Shown: positions 16,572 through 27,545, numbered from the stretch's first letter. The stretch is 40,356 nucleotides of DNA from Mesorhizobium escarrei (GCF_935825525.1 NZ_CAKXZT010000176.1:1-40356); one strand, 5' to 3'. Numbers and translations are program-made. The notes: a model not told the origin generated them from the sequence alone.

Positions 16572-17969
16572 GTGAGCGCGCCAGAGACCAGAACCGAAAC
16601 CGACACCTTCGGTCCCATCGAGGTCGCCGCCGATCGTTACTGGGGCGCTCAGGCGCAACGTTCGCTGGGCAATTTCAAAATCGGCTGGGAAAAGCAGCCG
16701 GCGTCGATCGTTCGCGCGCTCGGCATCGTCAAGCGGGCGGCGGCCGAAACCAATATGGAGCTTAAGCGGCTCGACGCGGCCATCGGCAAGGCGATCATCG
16801 AAGCCTCTCAGGAAGTCATCGACGGCAAGCTGAACGATCATTTCCCGCTGGTCGTCTGGCAGACCGGCTCGGGCACGCAATCCAACATGAACGCAAACGA
16901 GGTGATCTCCAACCGGGCGATCGAACTGCTGGGCGGTGTCATGGGGTCCAAGAAACCGGTGCATCCCAACGACCACGTCAATATGAGCCAGTCGTCGAAC
17001 GATACCTATCCGACGGCCATGCACATCGCCTGCGCCGAGCGCATCGTGCACGATTTGTTGCCGGCGCTCAGGCATTTGCACGCCGCGCTGGAGGCCAAGA
17101 CCAAAGCGTTCGCCCACATCGTCAAGATCGGCCGCACCCACACGCAGGACGCGACGCCCCTCACCCTTGGCCAGGAATTCTCAGGCTATGCCGCGCAGGT
17201 CGCCTCCTCGATCAAACGCATCGAGATGACGCTGCCCGGCTTGCAGGAACTGGCGCAAGGCGGCACGGCCGTCGGCACCGGCCTCAATGCGCCGGTCGGC
17301 TTTGCCGAGAGAGTGGCGGATCGCATCGCCGCGATCACTGGCATCGCCTTCGTCACCGCGCCAAACAAGTTCGAGGCGCTGGCGGCGCATGATTCCATGG
17401 TGTTCTCGCATGGCGCCATCAACGCCTGCGCCGGCGCCCTGTTCAAGATTGCCAACGACATTCGTCTGCTCGGCTCCGGCCCGCGCTCCGGCCTTGGTGA
17501 ACTGTCGCTGCCGGAAAACGAGCCGGGTTCGTCGATCATGCCGGGCAAGGTCAACCCCACCCAGTGCGAGGCGATGACCCAGGTCTGCATCCAGGTGTTC
17601 GGCAATAATGCGGCCGTGACCTTCGCCGGCAGCCAGGGGCATTTCGAACTCAACGTCTACAACCCGCTGATGGCCTATAATTTCCTGCAGTCGGTGCAGC
17701 TGCTCGCCGACGCCTCCATCTCATTCACCGACAATTGCGTCGTCGGCATCGAGGCGCGGGAAGACAACATCAAGGCCGCCCTCGACCGTTCGCTGATGCT
17801 GGTGACAGCACTGGCGCCGACCATCGGCTACGACAACGCCGCCAAGATCGCCAAGACCGCTCACAAGAACGGCACAACCTTGCGTGAGGAAGCGCTGGCC
17901 ACCGGGCTGGTCAGCGAAGCCGACTACGACCGATTGGTGCGACCGGAGGACATGACGCATCCGGGATGA
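16572..17969 (+). CDS. fumC: Class II fumarate hydratase
   Basis: 465 residues, essentially the length of E. coli FumC. The superfamily signature GSSIMPGKVNPTQCE is present, as are GSGTQSNMNANEV and HPNDHVNMSQSSNDTYPT in the active-site regions and GRTHTQDATPLTLGQE with the catalytic His. It hydrates fumarate to malate in the TCA cycle as an oxygen-stable, iron-free tetramer. A GTG start at 16572 preceded by GGAGAG is preferred; the frame is open from ATG 16512. It appears to be its own transcription unit. Confidence 0.97.
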   Translation: MSAPETRTETDTFGPIEVAADRYWGAQAQRSLGNFKIGWEKQPASIVRALGIVKRAAAETNMELKRLDAAIGKAIIEASQEVIDGKLNDHFPLVVWQTGSGTQSNMNANEVISNRAIELLGGVMGSKKPVHPNDHVNMSQSSNDTYPTAMHIACAERIVHDLLPALRHLHAALEAKTKAFAHIVKIGRTHTQDATPLTLGQEFSGYAAQVASSIKRIEMTLPGLQELAQGGTAVGTGLNAPVGFAERVADRIAAITGIAFVTAPNKFEALAAHDSMVFSHGAINACAGALFKIANDIRLLGSGPRSGLGELSLPENEPGSSIMPGKVNPTQCEAMTQVCIQVFGNNAAVTFAGSQGHFELNVYNPLMAYNFLQSVQLLADASISFTDNCVVGIEAREDNIKAALDRSLMLVTALAPTIGYDNAAKIAKTAHKNGTTLREEALATGLVSEADYDRLVRPEDMTHPG

Positions 17970-17982
17970 CGTTACGTCATCC
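17964..17982. terminator. Palindrome at the fumC stop codon
   Basis: GGATGACGT-T-ACGTCATCC, 9 bp on each side, overlaps the stop codon. With no U-tract it could be a weak terminator or a protein site. Confidence 0.35.
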
Positions 17983-18106
17983 GGGATAATTTGAGCTGAT
18001 CGCAAAAACGTTACTCTGGTGAACAATCTGTAACCAAATCTGCATCTTTGGTGAACAGTCGCCTTGCTCTATGTGGATGGACAACGCAACCTTTCGGAGA
18101 GTCACC

Positions 18107-18541
18107 ATGTCCACCAACACGTCCATTGCCGGTTCCGGCACCGTTTCCAACGCCGCTTCCAACGCCTCGGGCACCATCCTGCTTGGCCGTATCCTGCTTT
18201 CGGTCATCTTCGTGCTTTCCGGCTTCGGCAAGCTCACTGCGATCGCCGGCACCGCAGGCTACTTCGGTAGCATGGGTCTGCCGATGCCGACCGTGACGGC
18301 GATTGCCGTCGGCCTGCTCGAATTGCTCGGCGGTCTCGCCATCCTCATCGGGTTTCAGACCCGGATTACCGCTTGGGTGCTGGCAATCTTCACCGTCGCC
18401 ACGGGACTGGTCGCCCACACCGGCTGGGCCGATCAGATGCAGATGATCAGCTTCATGAAGAACCTGGCGATTGCCGGCGGCTTCCTCGTGCTGGCTTCCT
18501 CGGGCGCCGGCGCCTATTCGGTCGACGCCAAGCGCGGCTGA
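18107..18541 (+). CDS. DoxX-family membrane protein (first of two)
   Basis: 144 residues. Four hydrophobic segments with the DoxX pattern: ILLGRILLSVIFVLSGFGKL near residue 23, GYFGSMGLPMP, LLELLGGLAILIGFQTR, and a final GAYSVDA. DoxX proteins are small inner-membrane proteins, some linked to redox or thiosulfate metabolism; the role here is unknown. GGAGAG precedes ATG 18107. A hydrophilic Ser/Asn-rich N-tail (~20 residues) precedes the first helix. A terminator separates it from its paralogue at 18695. Confidence 0.9.
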   Translation: MSTNTSIAGSGTVSNAASNASGTILLGRILLSVIFVLSGFGKLTAIAGTAGYFGSMGLPMPTVTAIAVGLLELLGGLAILIGFQTRITAWVLAIFTVATGLVAHTGWADQMQMISFMKNLAIAGGFLVLASSGAGAYSVDAKRG

Positions 18542-18566
18542 AGCGATCGAGGAACGATTTGCAGCA

Positions 18567-18595
18567 GGGGCGCGGAATTTTCAGCGTCCCTTTTT
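18567..18595 (+). terminator. Intrinsic terminator after the first doxX gene
   Basis: GGGGCGC and GCGTCCC pair (one G-U pair) around a 10-nt loop, followed by TTTTT, 26 nt after the stop codon. Confidence 0.75.
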
Positions 18596-18694
18596 CGTTG
18601 TCGGTTTATGCCCGTCGATCAGCCGGCCGTACTTTCTGCTAGGATCGAGATGTCGGGGTGAAGCCAACCGGCTGCCCGACATCGGAGGTGACCA

Positions 18695-19117
18695 ATGCCG
18701 CGCGATGCGCTGCTTCTGCTTTCCCGGCTGCTGCTCGCCGCTCTATTCGTTCCGTCCGGCTTTCACGCGCTTACCGACATTGCTGGCACATCAGGGTATT
18801 TTGCCGGCCTCGGACTGCCACTGCCGACGCTCGCAGCCTGGGCGACGGGGCTGTTCGAATTGATCGCCGGCCTGCTCATCCTCGTCGGCCTCAAGACACC
18901 AATCGTGGCGCTCCTGCTTGCCGCCTTCTGCATCGCGGCAGGCTTCATCGGCCACTATGGCCAGGGCGGCGACGATCCGACGCTGACCTTCATGCATTCG
19001 CAGATGCTGATGAAGGACATCGCAATATCGGGCGGTTTTCTGGCGCTGGCAATGGCAGGCGCCGGCGCCTACTCGATCGACGGGCGGATACTTCGGATCG
19101 GCGCTGAAACGACTTGA
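18695..19117 (+). CDS. DoxX-family membrane protein (second of two)
   Basis: 140 residues, clearly paralogous to the gene at 18107: LLLLSRLLLAALFVPSGFHAL, GYFAGLGLPLPT, LFELIAGLLILVGLKTP, GGFLALAMAGAGAYSIDG. It lacks the hydrophilic N-tail. GGAGGTGACC precedes the ATG. The terminator between the two genes and the separate ribosome site suggest independent expression after tandem duplication. The paralogues have diverged widely at the residue level, so the duplication is old. Confidence 0.9.
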   Translation: MPRDALLLLSRLLLAALFVPSGFHALTDIAGTSGYFAGLGLPLPTLAAWATGLFELIAGLLILVGLKTPIVALLLAAFCIAAGFIGHYGQGGDDPTLTFMHSQMLMKDIAISGGFLALAMAGAGAYSIDGRILRIGAETT

Positions 19118-19162
19118 CCGACACAAGCTGCCGGAACGAGCCGAATACTTGACTGAGCCAGA

Positions 19163-20697
19163 CTACTTGGCTGGCATAGTGGGGCCGCCCTCGACCGCCA
19201 GCACCAGCCGGCGATTGGTGATCCTTGCCAATTGCGCCAGGCGCCCGGCCGGCCGCTCGCCGTAAAGATCGGCCAGCGAAGCCGGCAGCACCAGCGCCAG
19301 CACCCCATTGCCGCGTCTCTCCCATTTCAGCCGCGGCATGACCCCCGGCATTGCCGCCGTCAGCAGGTAGACGACGCGCATCACCGCGGCCAGCACACGG
19401 GCGCGCTCGATATAACGCGGCGTTGCCAGTGCCTTGATTTCCGGCGCGATCGATTCGTTGAAGATGCCCTCATGACGGTAGGCGTTGGCCAGCGCCAGGA
19501 AGGCGCGGCCGGGATGGTCGACGCCGATGAAGGAGGCGTGGGCAATGATGTTGAGCGACTGCTTGCCACGATATTCGGGATGCGCGCGCCAGCCGATGTC
19601 GGCAAGCAGGCAGGCGGCCTGGCGGTAACGCGCCTCCTCGACGGTCTCCTCGATGCCGAAGGCGGCGAAGGTCTTGCCCGTCCACTCGACAAGCTCATGC
19701 GCGTGGGTGACCGAGCGCGAACGCAGACGGGCGAGTTCCTCCGAGGCCGAGATCAGCGGATCTGCCTCCTGCTCGACTTTGTCGAGCAGCGAATAGAGAA
19801 AGCCCTCGCGCACGCCCAGCGCCGAGACGATGATCTTGGACGGCTGCATCGCCGCCATGATCTCCTGCAGCACGATGGCGCCATAAGGCAGCAGCGAGCG
19901 GCGGTTCTTCGAGACGCCTTCGATGCCCTTTACCTTCTCGATCTCGCCCTTTGCGACCTGCTTGAGGAAGTTCGCAGCGCTGTCGATGCCGATCTCGTAA
20001 TGATGCATGACGCTCAGCGGATAGCTGGTCATCTCCATGTACAGCCGAGCGAGGTTTCGCCAGGTGCCGCCGACGGCATAGAACGGCCTGCCCTGCCCGC
20101 CTTTCAGCAGCTTTGCTTTCGCGAGCTCGTCGCGCGCTATCTTTGCCGCCTGGGCCAGCGAGTTCTTAGCCATGTCCTGCAGGCGCAGGCCGCCCAGCGG
20201 CAGCGTGATGCCGTCGCCGATTGCCTCGCCATCGACGTCGACCAGCTCGAGGCTGCCGCCGCCGAGGTCGCCGGCGATGCCGTTGGCCGGGTGGAAGCCG
20301 GAAATGACGCCAAGCGCGGAATAATAGGCTTCCTGGCGCCCGCTCAGCACCTGGACCTCGGTCTTGAGCACATCTTCGGCGCGGTGGATGAAATCGGGGC
20401 CGTTGACCGCCTCGCGGGCGGCGGCGGTCGCCAGCACATGCATACGCTCGGCGCCGGCCTGCTCGGACAGCGCGCGGAAACGGCGAAACTCCTCCATCGA
20501 GCGGGTTACCGCCTCGGGATCAAGCCTTCCGGTCGAAACGATACCGCGACCGAGGCCGGCCAGCATCTTTTCGTTGAACAGCGTGGTCGGCGAGCGCGCC
20601 AGCCCCTCATAGACGACAAGACGGATCGAGTTCGACCCGATGTCGATGATGGACAGCGGTCGGCGGTCCTGAAGCCGGCCCTGGGACGTTGAAATCA

Positions 20698-20698
<1 letters not shown>
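19163..20698 (-). CDS. ppx: Exopolyphosphatase (Ppx/GppA family)
   Basis: 511 residues. The ASKHA-fold phosphate loops are clear: SIIDIGSNSIRLVVYE near residue 16 and GDLGGGSLELVDVDG near residue 143, and the C-terminal half carries the HD-like domain typical of Ppx (long form). It releases phosphate from polyphosphate ends and may also hydrolyse pppGpp. Its ATG overlaps the ppk stop by one base (TGATG), so synthesis and breakdown enzymes are translationally coupled, an arrangement known in other bacteria. Confidence 0.95.
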
Positions 20699-22899
<2,201 letters not shown>

Positions 22900-22935
22900 G
22901 GTTCCTGCTCGTTTCGCACCCGCTGGCCACAGCGT

Positions 22936-22961
22936 GGCGCGTCCTTTGGACGCGCAAAGGA
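22936..22961. repeat. Rhizobial hairpin repeat, copy 1
   Basis: GCGCGTCC-TTT-GGACGCGC forms a perfect 8-bp hairpin, followed by AAAGGA. The identical 26 bp recur at 23129-23154. This motif is widely scattered in Mesorhizobium genomes. It sits about 37 bp in front of ppk and may lie within its leader. Confidence 0.8.
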
Positions 22962-23128
22962 CGCTCCCACCACTTAAGCTACGCATGGTCCCCAGCGAAA
23001 CCTAATTCGGTTTTCGGACCATGCCTTAACCGGCTCAGCTTATCCTGTGACAGGCTTTTACGACAGTTTGATTTCATCGATCTTGCAAAGAGACTGCTTA
23101 TGATCCAGATGCAATCCAGGTACAGCGC

Positions 23129-23195
23129 GGCGCGTCCTTTGGACGCGCAAAGGATGCGGTGGAATTTTGATTTTGCGCATGATCCGGGTCATGCG
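23129..23195. repeat. Rhizobial hairpin repeat, copy 2, with a short palindrome
   Basis: The same 26-bp hairpin unit as at 22936, followed by GGAATTTTGATTTTGCGCATGATCC and then GGGTCATGCG. The last part is a compact version of the GCGCATGATCC/GGTCATGCGC palindrome also found at 11956-11999. The two motifs commonly occur joined in this order in Mesorhizobium. Confidence 0.75.
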
Positions 23196-23214
23196 GCAAA
23201 TGCAGGAGACGACG

Positions 23215-23460
23215 ATGGCAGGCGGTTCCATTCCCCATTTCCAGAACGATGCGGGCTATCCGGCGATCGACATCGGCGTCAAGGAATTCATGTGCACCGG
23301 CGCCAACCCGCCTTTCGACCATCCGCATGTGTTTCTCGACATGGGCGACGACAATGAAAAGGTCTGCCCCTATTGCTCGACGCTTTATCGCTATTCGCCA
23401 AAGCTGAAGGCGACGGAAACGCAGCCTGCCGGATGCCTGTATATCGACCAGGCCGCCTGA
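23215..23460 (+). CDS. CHCC-type zinc-finger protein (NDUFS6-like)
   Basis: 81 residues. Metal ligands are in the zf-CHCC order: Cys27 (FMCTGANPPFDHPHVFLDMG, with histidines at about 36-38), then CPYC at 51-54 followed by STLYRY. The family is related to the mitochondrial complex I subunit NDUFS6, and alphaproteobacterial versions are thought to associate with complex I; this role is inferred. AGGAG precedes ATG 23215. It is followed 15 nt later by a monooxygenase gene. Confidence 0.92.
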   Translation: MAGGSIPHFQNDAGYPAIDIGVKEFMCTGANPPFDHPHVFLDMGDDNEKVCPYCSTLYRYSPKLKATETQPAGCLYIDQAA

Positions 23461-23475
23461 CGCGCACACCATCCC

Positions 23476-24705
23476 ATGGACGACACCCGGTCCCGGCAGG
23501 TCGTTATCGCCGGAGCCGGCGTCGCCGGACTGACCGCGGCACTGGCGTTTTCCGAGCGCGGCTATCTGGTGCGGCTGTTCGAACAGGCGCCGCGCCTCGA
23601 AGCGGCCGGCGCCGGCATCCAGCTCTCACCCAACGCGACGCGCTTCCTTCGCCAGCTCGGCGTGCTCGACCGGCTGTTGCCGGCGGCGGTGCGGCCGGAG
23701 GCGGTCGTGCTCAAGGACGCCGCCACGCTGCGTGAGCTGGCGCGGGTGCCGCTTGGCCAAGCAGCCGAAAGGCGCTGGCAGGCGCCCTATCTCGTCGCTC
23801 ATCGGGCTGATCTGCAAGACGCGCTGATGGCGCGCCTTGCCGAACGGCCGGACATCAGTCTCGTCACCGGCGCGCGCGTCGGCGGCATCGCCACAGGACC
23901 GCGCCATGCCACGGCAACAGTCGAGATTGCCGGCAAGACAGTCGAAGCCGGCGGCTTTTTGCTGATCGGCGCCGACGGCGTCTGGTCGGCGATCCGCGCT
24001 TTTGGCGGGTTTGCCGCCAAAAGCCGGTTTTCGGGCGAGCTTGCCTGGCGCGCTACGATCAGTGCAGACAGTGTCGCAGGAGAAGCCCTTGCGGCGGTCG
24101 GCGCCGCCAATTGCGTGACCACCTTCCTGCATCCCGGCTTCCACCTCGTCGCTTATCCAGTCAGCAACGGCACGGCGTTCAACCTGGCTGCCTTCACCAG
24201 GGGCGAGATCATCGCCGAGCGCTGGTCGGGCCACGCCGACCCCAATATGCTCGTCGGCGCCATGCGTGGCACGGCGGCAGCACTGGCCCGGCTTGCCGAG
24301 GATGCCGGCCCGTGGACCACATGGCCGATCCATACGGTCGAGCAGGCACAGCCATGGACGACGCCGGCCGGCATCGCGCTGATCGGCGATGCGGCGCATG
24401 CGATGACGCCGTTCGCGGCGCAGGGGGCTGCGATGGCGATCGAGGATGCCGCAATCCTTGCCGGCTTTGTCGCGGCCTCACCCGCCGATCCCTGGGGCGC
24501 GCTTGCCGCCTGGGAAAAGGTGCGGCGGCCGCGCATCGCCAAGGTCGCCCGCCGCGGTGCCGTCAACCGCCTCGCCTGGCACGCTTCCGGGCCGGTGGCG
24601 GTCGCGCGCAACCTGTTCCTGAAGCTGCGGTCGCCGGAAAAGCTCGCGGCCGATCTCGACTGGCTCTATGGCTGGCGGCCGCCGGAAATCGTCGATCGGC
24701 GATGA
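23476..24705 (+). CDS. FAD-dependent monooxygenase (salicylate hydroxylase-like)
   Basis: 409 residues. It has the dinucleotide fold VVIAGAGVAGLTAALAF at residue 9, the mid-protein D-G motif (LLIGADGVWSAIR), and the FAD-ribityl motif ALIGDAAHAMTPFAAQGA near residue 300. These define group A flavin monooxygenases that hydroxylate aromatic rings with NAD(P)H. The closest look is to salicylate-1-monooxygenase or ubiquinone-type hydroxylases, but no pathway neighbours are present, so the substrate is open. It follows the CHCC gene by 15 nt and may be co-transcribed. Confidence 0.92.
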   Translation: MDDTRSRQVVIAGAGVAGLTAALAFSERGYLVRLFEQAPRLEAAGAGIQLSPNATRFLRQLGVLDRLLPAAVRPEAVVLKDAATLRELARVPLGQAAERRWQAPYLVAHRADLQDALMARLAERPDISLVTGARVGGIATGPRHATATVEIAGKTVEAGGFLLIGADGVWSAIRAFGGFAAKSRFSGELAWRATISADSVAGEALAAVGAANCVTTFLHPGFHLVAYPVSNGTAFNLAAFTRGEIIAERWSGHADPNMLVGAMRGTAAALARLAEDAGPWTTWPIHTVEQAQPWTTPAGIALIGDAAHAMTPFAAQGAAMAIEDAAILAGFVAASPADPWGALAAWEKVRRPRIAKVARRGAVNRLAWHASGPVAVARNLFLKLRSPEKLAADLDWLYGWRPPEIVDRR

Positions 24706-24732
24706 AAGCTCGATCGTCGGCGGGACAGCGCC

Positions 24733-24875
24733 CCCTCTGTCCTGCCGGACATCTCCCCTGCAAGGGGATTGGCAGTTTGAGTGCCACTCGTTCCTCCAAC
24801 CTTGGAGAGTGGCGAACGCCGGGATGGCGACCGATCTTCCTCCCTTTCGGGGGAGATCACCGGCAGGACAGAGGG
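24733..24875. repeat. Long-armed intergenic palindromic element (~143 bp)
   Basis: The ends CCCTCTGTCCTGCCGG (24733-24748) and CCGGCAGGACAGAGGG (24860-24875) are perfect 16-bp inverted repeats. Inside are further partly complementary runs (CATCTCCCCTG..., ...GGGGGAGATCAC). No coding sequence. It resembles the class of palindromic intergenic elements found in many copies in rhizobia and could end both flanking convergent transcripts. Confidence 0.75.
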
Positions 24876-24892
24876 TGAGGCGGTTCAGCCGC

Positions 24893-25447
24893 CTAGGTGA
24901 TCTTCCAGAGGTTGACTGCTTTCTTTGCAGCTGATGTTCCTAGCCATAGAGCGGTCGTCGAGAGCAGCGTCAGATAAAGGCCGACGTGAAGCCAGCGGGC
25001 GCGCCATACCCTCCCTTCGGCCAATTCGAGGTAGTATTCCTCGCGGAAATCCTCGACCGCCTGGGCGAAGATGCGGTCGAAAGCCTTCTTCGGCACAAGG
25101 AACTTGATCAATGCCAGAACCTTAGAAGCAGGAGCGGAAACGATAGCGCGCTTCTTCATTGAAGCGATGCGAAGAGCAAATATAACGGCATCGTTCATAA
25201 GCAAGGCGGGGGCGAATAAAATCCCAAGTGCCAGCCGAATCGGCCGGGATCTAATTTGCGGCAGACCATATTTCAGGTCATCTATGGACATGAGAATTTC
25301 GCGAGTTATTCTCGCTGCGGGACGGTTCCCCAAGGGAAGTACGTGACCCAAGCGAACTCTGCGATCGGCCGCCCTTGTTTTGCGCTGCGCTGGCGGCCCG
25401 AGCACATAATCTTCAATTGCCTTGGAAACAGCGCGAAGCACCCTCAT
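24893..25447 (-). CDS. Membrane protein partnered with a PadR regulator
   Basis: 184 residues with two hydrophobic segments: LALGILFAPALLMNDAVIFAL near residue 72 and VGLYLTLLSTTALWLG near the C-terminus, with a helical region between (DFREEYYLELAEGRVWRARW). Its start overlaps the padR stop by 4 bases, giving strict coupling. Genes in this position next to PadR often encode membrane partners or permease-prefix-like proteins, but I cannot assign this one. The end region is near a palindromic element. Confidence 0.75.
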   Translation of the reverse strand: MRVLRAVSKAIEDYVLGPPAQRKTRAADRRVRLGHVLPLGNRPAARITREILMSIDDLKYGLPQIRSRPIRLALGILFAPALLMNDAVIFALRIASMKKRAIVSAPASKVLALIKFLVPKKAFDRIFAQAVEDFREEYYLELAEGRVWRARWLHVGLYLTLLSTTALWLGTSAAKKAVNLWKIT

Positions 25448-25737
25448 TGAGCGACAGCTTCCCAGACGGCGGCGGCGGCTTGTGAGGCAGCCAACGCGCG
25501 TTGCCCCAACGCAGAGATACTGTAGATGCGTCGCGGCAGACCACTCTCATGCGGCCCTCGCTCGGCTTCGCGAGATTTGACGTAGCCTTTGTCGGTCATC
25601 CGCTCGAGCGTCACGTACACGGTTCCCCGCTTCAAGATCGAAGACTCCTTCACCAGTTCGAGCCCGTACATCTCCTTTGAGCGTAGTAGGCTCAGAATCT
25701 CAAACTCGACGCGTGAAACGCGCGGCATGTCATTCAT
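25444..25737 (-). CDS. PadR-family transcriptional regulator
   Basis: 97 residues, a compact PadR of the short (subfamily 2) type. Winged helix: RVEFEILSLLRSKEMYGLELVKES then LKRGTVYVTLERMTDKGYVKSRE, followed by RRIYSISALGQRAL and one short dimer helix. It probably represses its own operon. Upstream at 25753-25782, TGTAAGA and TACAACGTGTA give partial TACA/TGTA dyads typical of PadR sites. It overlaps the downstream membrane-protein gene by 4 bases. Confidence 0.92.
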   Translation of the reverse strand: MNDMPRVSRVEFEILSLLRSKEMYGLELVKESSILKRGTVYVTLERMTDKGYVKSREAERGPHESGLPRRIYSISALGQRALAASQAAAAVWEAVAQ

Positions 25738-25930
25738 TCGGTTTGCTCCTGTAAGAGTGACTTCTACAACGTGTAAGACTGGAAATCAAGGCTGCGTCAC
25801 CTTCTCGACCGTGGCGATAAATCGCCTTCGCCAGCACTTCGGCTTCATCGATCGGCGCGGGCTGGTAAAGGCCGTTCACGCGTTCGTCGCCGGGCAACGC
25901 GGCCTCGCAAATCCTAGCGGTGCCTCGCCT

Positions 25931-26617
25931 TCAGTTGTAAATCCGCATCGACAGGTCGAGCGAGGCCGGCAGCGGATTCCACCAGCCTGTCCGCAGTCCG
26001 GCGATACGCAGAGCCGCCGCTGTCCAGGTGTTGCAGCCGACCAGCGCATTGAAATGGCCGTTGGCTTCGTAGAAGCGGTCGAACCTGGAATAGGCGGCAT
26101 TCTCGATCAGGATCGGACCATTCGGCCCTTGCTGGAAACTCGCCGCGATAAAGTCGAGCAGTGCTGCAAAGCGCTCCTCGCTGATGTCGAAGCCGGCGAC
26201 GTCGGGATGCGGCTCGACGATGTTGCCGGCGACATCGACATGCATCACCGAAGCGTCAATGGTCAGCGCCTTCATCACCGGCACCGCCTTCAGTTCCGAC
26301 CAGGTCGGCGTCTCCAGATAAAAGGCGCGGCCTCCCCAGCCGAAGACGATATAGCGGACCTCAGCCATGTCGGCCGGAATGCCGCCATCGACCAGGAAAT
26401 GGAAGCGCTTGCGCACATCGTCATCGACCGGGACGGCGATATCGGTGTGGATCGGATTTTTCAGCACCAGGATGTGCCTGGTGGCGACGGGGTCGGCGGC
26501 GGCCGCCGGCAAAAGCGGCCGTGGAATGACTGTGCCCAGCATCACGGCAAGCACGATTGCCACCACCAGACTGGCGAGAAAGCGCCCAAGCTTTTTCACG
26601 AGGGACGGCTTTCTCAT
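25931..26617 (-). CDS. TIGR02117/DUF2459 family protein
   Basis: 228 residues. A single N-terminal membrane anchor (LGRFLASLVVAIVLAVMLGTVIP) leads into a periplasmic domain with the family's features: HILVLKNPIHTDIAVPV, YIVFGWGGRAFYLETPTW, and CNTWTAAALRIAGL with a Cys near residue 195. The pattern (H, then GWGG...FY, then C-N-T-W) looks like a papain-like amidase but is uncharacterised. It is often found near urease or envelope genes. No operon partner; a terminator of the aap operon lies just upstream. Confidence 0.85.
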   Translation of the reverse strand: MRKPSLVKKLGRFLASLVVAIVLAVMLGTVIPRPLLPAAAADPVATRHILVLKNPIHTDIAVPVDDDVRKRFHFLVDGGIPADMAEVRYIVFGWGGRAFYLETPTWSELKAVPVMKALTIDASVMHVDVAGNIVEPHPDVAGFDISEERFAALLDFIAASFQQGPNGPILIENAAYSRFDRFYEANGHFNALVGCNTWTAAALRIAGLRTGWWNPLPASLDLSMRIYN

Positions 26618-26671
26618 GAGGGACGGCCTCGCAATCGGGGCGCAATCGCCTGCTGACGGCTCAGACGCAAA

Positions 26672-26700
26672 AGAGCCCGGCCGGATTTCGGCCGGGCTCT
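26672..26700 (-). terminator. Terminator of the aap operon
   Basis: AGAGCCCGGCC and GGCCGGGCTCT form an 11-bp perfect stem with a 7-nt loop. On the minus strand it is followed by TTTTGC and lies 21 nt after the aapP stop. Confidence 0.9.
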
Positions 26701-26720
26701 TCTGATTTGCATGAGAGCGA

Positions 26721-27524
26721 TCAGTGCAGGATCTGCGACAGGAACAGTTTTGTGCGCTCGTGGCGCGGATTGTCGAAGAACTCGGCCGGCGTGTTCTGCT
26801 CGACGATCTGGCCCTGATCCATGAAGATCACCCGGTTGGCGACCTTGCGTGCAAAGCCCATCTCGTGGGTGACGCAGAGCATGGTCATGCCCTCTTCGGC
26901 GAGGCCAACCATCGTCTCCAGCACTTCCTTGATCATTTCCGGATCGAGCGCAGAGGTCGGCTCGTCGAACAGCATGATGCGCGGATTCATGCACAACGAG
27001 CGGGCTATGGCGACGCGCTGCTGCTGGCCGCCGGAAAGCTGGCCGGGATATTTGTTGGCCTGTTCCGGGATCTTGACGCGCGTGAGGAAGTGCATGGCGA
27101 TTTCCTCGGCCTGCTTCTTCGGCGTCTTGCGCACCCAGATCGGCGCCAGCGTGCAGTTTTCCAGGATGGTCAAATGCGGGAACAGGTTGAAGTGCTGGAA
27201 CACCATGCCGACCTCGCGGCGCACCTCGTCAATCTTCTTCAGATCGTTGGTCAATTCCTTGCCGTCGACGATGATCTTGCCCTTCTGGTGCTCTTCCAGC
27301 CGGTTGATGCAGCGGATCATCGTCGATTTGCCGGAGCCAGAAGGACCGCAAATGACGATGCGCTCGCCGCGCATCACCTTCAGGTTGATGTCCTTCAGCA
27401 CATGGAATTCGCCGTACCATTTGTGCATGGCGATGATGTCGATGGCGACATCGGTTGTGGAAACCTGCATCTTGGCGGCATTGACCTTGATCTCTTCCGC
27501 ACTGACTGCATTTTCTATTGTCAT
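26721..27524 (-). CDS. aapP: General L-amino-acid ABC transporter, ATP-binding subunit
   Basis: 267 residues. Walker A GPSGSGKST at about 60-68, ABC signature LSGGQQQR at 163-170, Walker B IMLFDEPT at about 183-190, and the H-loop in VTHEMGF. Very close to polar amino-acid importers (GlnQ/HisP), with the N-terminal extension typical of AapP. It powers the AapQM permease at the inner membrane. Last gene of aapJQMP; a strong terminator follows. In rhizobia Aap takes up a broad set of L-amino acids and matters for nitrogen-fixing symbiosis. Confidence 0.96.
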   Translation of the reverse strand: MTIENAVSAEEIKVNAAKMQVSTTDVAIDIIAMHKWYGEFHVLKDINLKVMRGERIVICGPSGSGKSTMIRCINRLEEHQKGKIIVDGKELTNDLKKIDEVRREVGMVFQHFNLFPHLTILENCTLAPIWVRKTPKKQAEEIAMHFLTRVKIPEQANKYPGQLSGGQQQRVAIARSLCMNPRIMLFDEPTSALDPEMIKEVLETMVGLAEEGMTMLCVTHEMGFARKVANRVIFMDQGQIVEQNTPAEFFDNPRHERTKLFLSQILH

Positions 27525-27545
27525 GGAAGGTTCCCTTTTTTGTTC

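Noticed and set aside
17964..17982. fumC-end palindrome as a phage or integron attachment site
   Set aside because: No integrase and no repeat of the site were found nearby; a simple hairpin explains it.
19232..20692. A 486-codon plus-strand open frame opposite ppx
   Set aside because: Shadow of the well-supported ppx gene; no domain and no ribosome site.
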